Positions 32,069-42,325 of a stretch of 64,000 nucleotides of DNA are shown here, piece by piece. Origin of the DNA: Apostichopus japonicus (Eukaryota > Echinodermata > Holothuroidea > Aspidochirotida > Stichopodidae); the NCBI RefSeq assembly GCF_037975245.1, contig NC_092564.1, positions 10,950,484 through 11,014,483 of the forward strand, given 5' to 3'. The notes below the pieces were generated by a model, which was not told where the DNA came from, did not search any database, and saw only the letters and a list, made by a program, of their open reading frames with translations. Made by a program: the position numbers and the translations under genes. Position 1 is the stretch's first letter; each line of letters opens with the position of its first letter.

Positions 32069-35000
32069 CTACACGCAACTATAGACCACATCTGCTTCTT
32101 CGTAGATAACGGATGCGTACATCGTGCTCTCGGAAGAGGCTGCTTTCACGTCTGGCTCAGTTATAGCACTTGCGATAGATTCCGGCGGAACCACGACATC
32201 TGTAGTAATCGACAAGTCATCTTTTGGTCCATGGCTTGGTAGTCGCTTCCTGCGAGGAATCGTCCACGAGGCGTAGAATCCCTATCAAAAATCAGGCAAA
32301 TAATATTTTGAGAAATTATGAAGTTTTTTTCCTGGAAATGAAATACCCGATTCAGGGATCTCGACACACGTAAGAGATTTGCCTAACTCATTGCGCCCAA
32401 AACCAAATTCTTCCGATATTGTGGATATTCAACTTACAAGACATATCAAGTGAGTAATGACTTCTGATTGCCAGTTTATACCACTTTTTGGGAATTATTA
32501 CATGTAAAGCCGTTTGGAAGTCAGTCTGCAAAATTTGGGAAAAGGGGAGGAACGAAACGTCCCCGTGACTACGGTCCTTATTGGCATAATCCATAAAAGT
32601 AATATTTCAGAAAAGGCACTATGATACAATGGTATCGACTTGAGTATAGTTCATTTGTCAACTAAAAAGAACAGTTTTAGTGAACTAAAACAGACTAAGG
32701 CAAAACAGACTAAGGCATGGGCCCACCAAACTCTCGGGTGGGGAACCTGCACATTGCGGCCCCGGATGTTAGTGCTGCCGCGGCTGTCTGTGAGTTTCGT
32801 ACGGTTCATATTCTAGTCTCATATATTCTAAATTACCTAGCTGGAAAACCCGCATTAGACAGTTACAATATGTTATACAAGGGTCTCAATAGAAGGACAA
32901 CCGAGCAAATTCGGCACGCCAAACATTTCTTTCCGGTCCACGAGAAAGCCCCCCCCCCCACAAAAAACGGGCCAAAGTCTTGAACTCAGCAGGAATTGCA
33001 GATCCAAGCCTTAGATTTGAGCACCCAATCGGCCCACCTTTCCGAATTATTACCCAATAGGCAAGTAATAGTTTGAATCTGTATGCATACTAGCCCTTGG
33101 ATCTAACCAATGTTTTCTCTGGCTTTCGTAGAAGTTGAGAATCTGATCGTTTTATACCAGGGGTTTCCTAACTGGGTTCATGAACCTCTGCAGGCAGGGG
33201 GTGCGTGAGTCCATCCCAGGAGGTTCGTGAGACGTTTCTGAATTTCAAAACTAGAGTACATTTTTGTTGAACTAAAATCTGATATACCCTATAATTTAGT
33301 AATGCACAAAAGTCGTACCTACTGTATATCGACAAACTCTTTTCGCGTTCCATACGCATATGTTGCCATAGTAGTACGGTACCGTGCATGTGATAAATAA
33401 CTGTATTATGAAACAGACACAGGCTGTTATGCGTATTATAGTATAATAATGACTCAGATCGTGTCTCGAAAAGTTGGAGGTTCGTGGATAACTCTGATAT
33501 CCACAGGGGGTTCGTGGGGGCATAAAGTTAGGGAAACCCTGTTCTATACAATGCAAACTGAGTCACCCTATAGGCTATACTGACCTCCGGCTGGGGTTGT
33601 GCAGTTTGGTAAATAGTATGGTAGAAGATTAATATTGCTCCAATAACACAGGAGGATACTTGCAACGAATATGTGCAGCACAGGATAGCATATGGGCCAC
33701 CAAACGGCGCAGATGAGCCAGCACCAGTGGCCAGTAAGAAACCATCAGTTTCATTCTGTGCAACATGTAAAATAGAAGGAAAGTAATTCTAAAAGAATTT
33801 CGGCTATAATATGTATTATTACAAAATAAATAAATCAGTAACAGAAAACTAATATTGGAATGAATTTTGACTTAACAGAGCCGCAAAGGAGTTATGGTTA
33901 AAGCCATGCAAAATGACATCACCAGACACCAGGGCCTTTAACGTCTGGTGGGGTGTGGGGGGGGGAGAATAGTTAGGGAAATGGGTAAGCATATCTTACA
34001 ATAGTATACTTATGTCCAACGATGAAACATGCATGTATCGCACTTATGTGGACAATTTACAGTCTCAACGAGAAATGTCAAGTCATTCGTATTTTTACTC
34101 TCACACTTTTTACTTTAGAAAACTCACGTCAAATTTGTCGACCGTAACTCTTTGGTGCTAAATGTATCATGAGCCTTAATACTTATGTAATTAAGTTATT
34201 ATTAAATAGGTAATTATGGTGAATGTTTGTGATGCGGAATCACGCAACTTCAGAAATTTACTGTAAGTTATTTGATGCAGACAAATTAGGACTAAGTTAC
34301 TTAAAAGGAGACACAAACCTCGCGCGGGGAGTTGTTCTTCAAAAACATCTCTGTCATTTATAAGCCAAAGATCATGGTTGGATGTGTGTTCCGTATAAGC
34401 CAATTAACCATTAACACTTCCATGCTTTGACTTTTACTAGTGGGCTTTATTTAGCTTTGTATCCACCCCGTTTCCGGTTACCATTTAAAATATATTAATT
34501 TATGGAAAACCAAGTTGCTGTCGATATAAAACTATAGTACGTTTCAACTAAAAAGGATGAATTTGACGTCTCATTGCATGTCTATACTTACTGTTGTGGT
34601 AGCATTGGCTTCCGGAGACACTTCAGGTATATTGGATACAATGATTAAGATGAGACAGGTTGCTGTTGAAACCGTAACTATGCAAGATGATACCATGAAA
34701 CACTGTAACTGTAGGTATAGGACAAAAACAAAGTCGATGGGTCTATTGCAGCCAAACCTGCAATCCGATATACTATATATGTATTGAGTACATATGGTCA
34801 TGAGAGCAATTAACTGGATAGAGAACGAATAAGTTACAAAGGTTATGATAATAGGGGAGGAAAGGGGTTAAGGAGGTTGTAGGGGGAAGACAGAAAACCC
34901 GGCGGTGGTTTTCTCTAAAAGAATTTTAGTTATTAAATGTTACAGTGTTACATTGCAAATGTCCTCTTTCTTTCTCAAAATTTCGACGAATGTATTTTCT

Positions 35001-37524
35001 TTAGAAATTTTCCCTTTTTTTCTGGAAATTCGACCTTTTTATATTATGATAATGTAACAATAATTATAATATTAATAATAATAATAATGATATTATTATT
35101 ATTAATAATAATAATTTTAATAATAATAATAATAATAATACCAAGACAAAATTAATATTTTGAAGAAGGCAAGAAGAGCTCTCGCCGATAAATAATACTG
35201 TATCGTGTATGCCCTGTCAAAAACAGACTTAAAGGAAAATAGAAAATGGAGCCGGCAGGTTCAAGATTTATATCAGGCTGGGACAAAACTTCGTCGTTGG
35301 TGGAGCATGGAGAGGAAGTGATGGAAGACCAAACAACTTTTCTTAGAGCGGGATTGGAGAGTGAAAAAACTTATCAGTTCGAGTCAGACCATGGATATTG
35401 TGATAACACTAGCCTCTTCTCTTCGGTTTCGTCATTATTTTTATATAAAACATCTCTGTCAGCCATGGTTCTGCTTGTAGTCGGGGGGGGGGGGGCTATT
35501 TTATTCAAGCCAAACTTAGATTTTACTGTTATCAAGAAAGAAATTCATCAGTGCGGTAGATACATTATTATTGATTTCCTGATTCACAATATTGTGCTCA
35601 CATTAAGTGCTATATATGCCCTAAAAATCGACTCCCCGCAATTTTTACACAGATTGCCGACAAAGCAAATTCTTTCAAAGGCGATTCCATTCTGTTTGCG
35701 GGAGATTTTAATTTTGTATTCAACTTACAACTGGACAAAATCGGTGGCCAGCCATAGACTAACTTTAAGGCACGTGATGATTGTATCGCATTGACAATAA
35801 AGATAATAATAATAATTAGAATAATAATAATTAGAATAAAAAATAATTAACTAAACCGTCGTACGTAAAACATGTAAATCTTACGATATATTTTATGAGA
35901 TTTAATTCCAAAAGTGATGAGGGTCTCAATATTTTCTGTATGTAACTTCGTCTGAGACATACCTTTGCCAATAACGTTAGCTTGATACGTATATAGAGTT
36001 GGATAAAATCTTGTTATGAACAAATTATAAACATGCCTTTCGTATCAATTCTTTACAAATGGAAGCAAGTGAATATAGGATTTATTGTCGAATTAATTAT
36101 GTAAGTTATACTTACCCTTCGCTTTATTTTCCGGCTGAAAAGACCAATGACTCCAGTGATGACCGCCAGCTTCGGAGAAATGACGGAAACATTAAAAAAA
36201 AATTATGTCATAGAAAGCAAATATTAGTCATAGACGTAGGAAGAAGTGGAGCAGAAGGTGAATTTGTCCCTTACTTTCAAAACGGTGGTTAGAAGTATTT
36301 TTGTGCCCCACCCCAACTTTTGTGATTAGAGATACACCCCACGACAGTGTTGGGTATACGTGAGAAATAAATTCGTAATTGAAATTGAAACCATATATGT
36401 TTACTCATTTAGGTGCCTGTTTATGCATTAGCATTAGCACAAAGATTACCATGGAATTGAAATGATCAATTTTTTTTTTCATAAACAGGCACCTAAATGT
36501 TTCCATAGGCAATGTTTCCCACATTTCCACAACCATATATGGGACGCCAAACGAGTAAACATATATGGTTTCAATTTCAATTATATTTATTTCTCATATG
36601 TTTGTATAAGATAAATACAATACAGTACAATACAATACAATACAATAGGGAAGGTTAACATATTAAGGACACTAGAAAAGCAGCAATGCTGTTATCTTAA
36701 CTCGCTAGTGACCATGATGACATGACATGATATCCAAATAGACATTTCTATAATCTTAAATCTTAATTGATATGTTGCTCATGCATGTAAACTGGTAAGT
36801 TTGTATTTAGGGTTACATATTGAAATAATAGTAAATAATAAATTCAGAGCCCTATTCCGTTTGCCATGTCATATACGTGCCTGGAAAAGGGGGGAAAAAA
36901 GTCTATACATATGGAAGGAGAAATGTATGATTAAAACTACCGAGTAGTAAATTCACCTAATTGAGTGGTACCGTACTATATATTTTACGATTAGTCACGG
37001 TGGAAGTCTGTATATGCCCATATAGCTTATACATTCGTTTGCTGTACTGTAACAGAAATCAGGTGACCTTCCCTGTGAAAAATCACCTGTAAGCTATATG
37101 ACGGCGCTTTAGGAATTCAAGTAAGCCATGCTGCCATTCAGGCCTGATGGGAGGGGAGAGGGTGGACAGGGGAGGTGTCACAGCCCCGGTCCCTACATGA
37201 CTTTGGAAGCCTCGAGCTGGCTGCCACTAAGTTATGTTCCTTTCTATGATTTAGTTCAACAAACGTTAACCTCTTTATACTGTATGCATGACAAGATCAA
37301 ATGAAGCTGGATCTTACCACTCCGTTCCAAGTATCTAACGCTGTGGAGATCAACAAGTCTTCTTCATACCGCTTCGTCATAATCATTGCTCTGCCCACGA
37401 TTATGTCCACCAAACCACACATCATAATCAAGATTCCAATGGAAGATATCACGCGAGCACTCGGTCGGTCGATTTTAATAGTATGTGAAGTCACATAGTA
37501 TTGCTTGTTATTGCGGCGAAGCAT
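32069..37524 (-). CDS. MS4A/CD20-like four-transmembrane protein
   Basis: Reconstructed from five exons, all phase 0 with GT-AG sites: 37524-37318, 36169-36116, 34708-34592, 33755-33585 and 32281-32069 (with stop); 253 residues. TM1 is about 25-44 ('VISSIGILIMMCGLVDIIVG'). The junction of exons 1 and 2 reads 'LDTWNGVLAVITGVIGLFSR', the W-x-G-V..ITG TM2 pattern of CD20-like proteins. TM3 is about 90-113, starting after 'KRRLQCFMVSS'. TM4 is about 147-177 ('PYAILCCTYSLQ', 'VIGAILIFYHTIY'). The TM3-TM4 loop has two N-glycosylation sequons (NAT at 122, NET at 127), consistent with an extracellular loop. The tail ends 'MYASVIYEEADVVYSCV'. MS4A proteins act in membrane signalling and receptor complexes. 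An alternative TM3 acceptor would drop two residues. Start: Met at 37524 follows an in-frame stop 16 codons upstream; a further 5' exon is possible. No orthologue is assigned. Confidence 0.82.
33158..33541. mobile_element. Non-autonomous hAT-type element
   Basis: The ends are imperfect inverted repeats ('caggggtttcctaact' left; 'agttagggaaaccctg' right) of the CAGGGGTT type typical of hAT elements. It is flanked by an 8-bp target duplication with one mismatch (ttttatac at 33150-33157, ttctatac at 33542-33549). At 384 bp it encodes no transposase. It sits in the last intron of the MS4A-like gene, ending 43 bp from exon 4. Confidence 0.85.
35060..35146. repeat. (AAT/ATT)n simple repeat
   Basis: Mixed ATT and AAT triplet runs in the intron between exons 3 and 2 of the MS4A-like gene. 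A hydrophobic Ile-rich ORF here is a composition artefact. Confidence 0.85.
35400..35812 (+). pseudogene. LINE APE-endonuclease fragment
   Basis: 'HGSACSRG', a poly-G frameshift, then 'AILFKPNLDFTVIKKEIHQ', 'GRYIIIDFLIHNIVLTLSAIYA', and after another frame change 'GDSILFAGDFNFVFNLQLDK' and, past a stop, 'FKARDDCIALT'. This matches the N-terminal AP-endonuclease domain of L1/Tx1-like LINEs, including the GDFN catalytic motif. Frameshifts at the G run and around 35660, and an internal stop, make it non-functional. It ends in an A/T-rich simple repeat. It is in an intron of the MS4A-like gene, antisense to it. Confidence 0.8.
36361..36596. mobile_element. Foldback element with nested inverted repeats
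   Basis: Outer arms of about 44 bp (36361-36406 and 36553-36596) are inverted copies with few differences; each contains 'aaccatatatgtttactc' or its complement. An inner perfect 20-bp pair ('catttaggtgcctgtttatg' at 36406-36425 and its complement at 36480-36499) lies within them. No ORF. It looks like a MITE or foldback element lying 191 bp from the short TM2 exon of the MS4A-like gene. Confidence 0.75.
36612..36650. repeat. (TACAA)n simple repeat
   Basis: About seven near-perfect copies of a pentanucleotide immediately past the foldback element. Confidence 0.8.
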
Positions 37525-39998
37525 TTTTGAACAAAATCTTCCAAAACCGTCCCGCAGCCTCGTGTTCGAGTTTCAGTTAGACCTGTTCATGATAACTACA
37601 AACAAACATTTTAATGTGTATATACTCTGTATTTCGGAAACTATCCCATTGTATACTGTTATATAAATACTTTAATACAAACTACTGCAGTTGAACAATT
37701 TGACACCCTTAAACACTTGAAATATAAGTGTTATAACTAAGGCAATTTGCAATATTGTCATTCGTTCTGCAACAGATTCAAGTGTTTTAACCAACACTCA
37801 ATTACGGAAGTACAAACGCGCATCACATTGAAGACTTACACAAATTACAAAAGGAAACAAAATCTGAAAATTAATCGCTGTTTAGCTCTTGCTACCATCT
37901 TTTAACAAACGTCTATATTCTGAAATGTATAGTCTTGACGAGATATAGCCTTTTAAAGCTGTCAAATATTGAATTCACCTTTGATACGGCCAAGGTAATT
38001 TTCAAACTTCGGTATAGCTAGTGTGCAAAACGGTCATTTTATGAGGTTTAATGACATTTTGTTTTATAAAGCGATTATTACAAGCAGTGGCGTAGGAGGG
38101 TACTTTTGCGTGGGGGGCTGAAGACTGATGGCCAGCCTGGGGGAGGGGTATAAGGGGAGGGGGTGTCCCCCTCCCCTTTGGAATTTTTTGCATTTCCAGG
38201 TGGCCTCAGATGCAATTTGGTGCAATATAGCACACTTCAACACCCACTCCATTTTGTAAACTTAATTTTGGCCTCGTTTTTGAGCTCTTCCGAAGTAACA
38301 ATAGCGACTTATTATTCCGAATTGCAGCTTATTAATAAGAGATAAGTGTTTGTATATACACAATTAAGAATGCAAAAGTCAATGGAAGGCTGCATATACA
38401 TGCGACCACACGCCTTAAAGCCCGCCGCACACTTGCCCGACTGATCACGACAGGGCCCGACTCGACCGTCATTACCTGTACAATCGTGGATAGTCGGGTA
38501 GTGTGCGTGTTAAGACTACGACTTATCTCGTCTTTGTCAAGTTTTAGGTCGCATCGGTTTCACTGTCCGGAAAACGAAATATATAGCGTTTTCCTGACTG
38601 GCAATCGGCAGGGTTCGGCGGTTTACGACCAAAAAAATAGAAGAATATTCTGGTTACTCAATTTGATCGCTTAGCAAAATTGCTGGAAATGTACCGAATC
38701 TGTAGGTGAAAACCATATACTCATAACATTTTGTATTGCGAGGATACGAATTTTAAAAGAATTGTGATAGTTTGTCAAAAAATCTGGCAATGGCAGTATA
38801 TGGATGATGTCATCAGGGCAATTCAGCTGAAAAATGTCTTTGTTTTTCTTTCGTATTTGTCATTCATTGATCCACAGAGGACTAGAATATTCTATGAAAA
38901 CATTACGTTTTCATTAAATTACAGAGAACTTTAATTTTTTTTCATGGAGCTATATAATTCAAAACGTAAACTGAAAACATGGCTTTCATAGTACGCGATT
39001 TGTAGTAACACGGTTGGTGTCGGTAAGGGGTAAAAAGCGCTGGTCAGATCTTTGACAACATTAGCCCTTGCAACTTTTCCTAAAGTGTCGGTGGGCGTGT
39101 ATAATGCCACACTATTTGGGTGAATATATGACACCTCCTCAGCCATGTGTATACATATGGTTATTTATTGTAGGCCTACTCACGGTCAGTTACCACTATT
39201 TACGCCTCTCATATCTACTTCTAACACAATGTTACAAATATTCGCGTCGTTTTTATTGACTTCTGGGACGTATCTTTTTTTTTTTGCCGCTGTTATTATT
39301 ATCCTACGCCCTTACCTATTATTACACCTTTGTAAAATTTGATTCATTTGACGCGGTTGTTATCAACTTGTTTCTTTTCGCGTTCCATACTAATATGATT
39401 GATTAACTGCGAACAGCTTCGCTATTCAGCACTAATCATTTCGTTGCATAGCAACGTTTGCCCATGTGACACCACTGATTGAAGACTATCAAAACTGATC
39501 GATAAATGGAACGTTGTCTTGACAGGTTCCATGATTGTGTGTGTGAAAACGAGGTCATGTAGGTCCTAGGCTAGCTACTAATAATATGTGACGGAGCCTA
39601 AGCCTTGGAACTTAAGACAGACTTAGAACAGCGATAAAGGCTAAAACAGTGCTGTTTAGCATGTAACTTGGTCCATGCAAAATGAAAACAATCTAACCAA
39701 TTCATCATCACGCCACATCGTCTCTTTTCAGGTCTTCAAACACCATCACTAACAAACAGTGACTGAATTTCAAGTAACGAAATCCATGGTAGCCTAACCT
39801 AACGTTAGGCCAACACTTGTAGTAAGTTCCGTAACAAATGCATACCTTAGTTGTAAGTTAAACCAACAGTAGCCTAAGCTTCGCGCAAGTAACTCTGTTT
39901 GGTAAACTTGCAGAATTTCTGATGCACACGCTTGCTAGCACCTAAGCCTAGCCAAGTATGGTAACTTTGTGTGGCCCTAGTTAAGGCTTTAGTTCTTG
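37525..39998. other. Upstream of the MS4A-like gene; no clear gene
   Basis: Contains a poly-G/C repeat fragment at about 38085-38220 ('agtggcgtagg', inverted 'ggggtgtccccctcccc', 'cctcagatgcaa') and a GC-richer block at 38415-38515 with inverted 'cgcacacttgcccgac' and 'gtcgggtagtgtgcg'. A 71-codon minus-strand frame at 38931-39146 has protein-like composition but no splice evidence. Confidence 0.45.
39442..39456. promoter_or_regulatory. X-box-like palindrome (possible RFX site)
   Basis: 'cgttgcatagcaacg' is a perfect 6-bp inverted repeat with a 3-bp spacer, close to the RFX X-box half-sites (GTTGC..GCAAC) but one base shorter than the usual 14-mer. It lies 4.1 kb upstream of the coding start of the plus-strand coiled-coil gene. 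No transcription start was mapped here. Confidence 0.25.
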
Positions 39999-40012
39999 TA
40001 TGTAGTAAGGCC

Positions 40013-40786
40013 GTGGCTATTCTTACGACTAGTTGTAACAATTATTTATAAACTATTCTTACGACAAAGGCGAATTCAAGCGCAGTAAAGTAAATAAAGC
40101 AACTGCGCATGTAGTAGGGGTAACCCTAACCCTAAACATATATAACCCTAAACCTCAATCCTAACCCTAAATCTAACCCTAACCGGAAATTATTGTTACT
40201 CCTCGTCGTAAAAATAGTAGGATGGTGACTTCGAAGTTCGGCCACTTAAGACTTAAAACACCCCAAAACTAAATCTTCTGGTATAAATCATTTGAAAATA
40301 TACTTCATATGGTGGGAGAATTTTGTTATAGTATGATACACGGCCAAACTTTCTTTCCTGCAAACTGTTTTCACGTTGTTTTCCAAGAAGATTCTTCGTG
40401 ATTGTGGAACTGGTATTTCTTGCTAGAGTATTGCGAAGTTCGGACACACAACCCACAGTGTGGCGCTGGTGATAAAATTGGTGGCGCAGTTGCTTTTTCA
40501 GTAATTATAACAGACTTCATAGATCTTCGTCATTTTATTGACAAATATGTAAGTAATTTCTTGCACACGGGTCATTTTGGAGAGAAAATAACTGTAGCTT
40601 CGTACTTTTTGGTGAAATTTGACTCTTCCTGTAGATTTTCATGGTGAAATCGTGTGTTTCTTAGGGTGTCCGAACTTTCACAGTATGCAGAACTTCGCAA
40701 TACTGACTATACTCCTGGTCATAAAAATAACAACTGCGCATGCGTAGTTGGAAATTATTCTTACAACTAGTCGTAAGAATAGCCAC
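40013..40786. mobile_element. Terminal-inverted-repeat element, ~774 bp
   Basis: The left end 'gtggctattcttacgactag' followed by 'ttgtaa' is matched by its inverse at the right end (about 40761-40786). Flanking 'atgtagtaagg' (40000-40010) and 'atgtagtaaagg' (40791-40802) could be an 11-12 bp target duplication, though that means a few unmatched bases between duplication and repeat. No transposase ORF. A second inverted pair inside ('agtattgcgaagttc' at about 40424 and its complement near 40690) suggests a nested element. Long duplications would fit a Mutator-like (MULE) non-autonomous element, but the class is inference. Confidence 0.7.
40119..40186. repeat. Degenerate telomere-like (CCCTAA)n tract
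   Basis: Seven or so 'aaccctaa' units, some perfect and some diverged ('cctcaatcctaa', 'ccctaaatctaa'), within the inverted-repeat element. The animal telomere repeat is TTAGGG, so this is an interstitial telomere-like stretch. Confidence 0.8.
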
Positions 40787-40793
40787 TTTGATG

Positions 40794-41230
40794 TAGTAAA
40801 GGCTTCGTAATTGAGGCACCTTCAAATATTACTAGCAAGTATACAGCAGGCAACCCAAACTTTTGCAGCCAAGCAGAGTGACATATTTGATGAGTTTAAT
40901 CCATTTCAGGTATATGCTGATCTAATTTTATTGAAGATTTTGACACCCTCCCCCCAGTTTTTCACATTCTTTTGGCATTTGGAAATCTTACTCCCTAAAC
41001 ATACCCAGAGTTACCTCAGTATGTTAACACTACCCTCTGAGACCTAAAGAACTTGACGCGACAGACATTATGCGCTCAAATTCTGCTTAATTGTACGTTG
41101 CGTAGGCACAGAACAAATATTTTGAGATTATTAATACATTTCTGAGAAACTACACATAGGCCTATATAAAAAATGCATCATTAATCAAATCCTTAATTGC
41201 ATCAACTATGAGCCCACCAAGCTACTGTTT
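40794..41230 (+). repeat. Tandem duplication, copy 1
   Basis: Shares with 41722-42325 a long ordered set of matches: 'tagtaaaggcttcgtaattg', 'gatacagcagg..' type block, 'caccctccccccagtttt', 'catttggaaatcttactccc', 'ttgtacgttgcgtaggcaca', 'tatgagcccacca'. No gene was recognised. Confidence 0.8.
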
Positions 41231-41721
41231 TTTTATTCATATCTAGACCTCGCTACACTGATGATGCTATTACTTGTATTAGTAATTACTATAATTGCTG
41301 TGCTTAGTCATTTAAGTCATAGGTGAAATTGTTACCACTTTCTTAATCGCAATTTTAATCTACAATTACAAAGCCATAATGGAAATTACCAAAATAGCCA
41401 CTGTTAAACAAGAAAACATCAAGTTCTTATGCTTGTTGACACCTTTTTGTGGATTGTTTCACCCGGCCATTTAGCAGATTAATACAGTCAACTTCTTGTG
41501 AGTTTAATTTCCGACCTTTACAAATTCTTTCCATTAATTGCAGTATCAGGTCAAACCATCAATGAAATCATATTGCAAAAGGATTATTATAACTAAACAG
41601 CTGAGCATAATCAGCAAGATTGTCATCACCTCAATCCTATAAAAGAACATCAATGCCCTTACTATCGCAAATTTACCATATACCATCATACCTAGGGAGT
41701 AGGGGGCTTAACTTAGTTGCA

Positions 41722-42325
41722 TAGTAAAGGCTTCGTAATTGACGCACCCCAGTAATTGACGCACCTTCAATTATAACTAGCAACGATACAGCAGGCCACC
41801 TAAACTTTTTGCAGTCAAGCATAATTACATATTCATGAGTTTGAATCCATTTCCGCTGTTTGCTGACCAAATTGTGGTTTCTATTAAGCTTTTACCACCC
41901 TCCCCCCAGTTTTACACGTATTTTGGACATTTGGAAATCTTACTCCCAAAAAATTACCAAAATTACTTCAATATGATACAACTACTCTCTGGGACCTGAC
42001 CTGTCTGAGCTAAGTGGTTCAGAGCATAGCAAACAGCATCCAAAGTCAATGGATGTATACTTAGGCCTACTCTACAGTTAGCTTATGGACGTATGTGTCA
42101 ATTTATGGGTATGAAAGAACTTGACACAGCAGACATTTTGTGTTCAAATTCTTCTCAATTGTACGTTGCGTAGGCACAGAACAATCAATATTTTGAGATC
42201 ATTACATTTGTGAGGAACTACACATATGAAAAATGGATGCAGTTGAGTGATTTGGATTTTAGGTTGACAGACATCGTCAATCCAATCCTTAAGTGCGTCA
42301 ATTATGAGCCCACCATGCTACTTAA
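41722..42325 (+). repeat. Tandem duplication, copy 2
   Basis: Diverged partner of 40794-41230, longer because of an internal insertion (about 42000-42110). The two copies are direct repeats about 0.93 kb apart. Confidence 0.8.
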
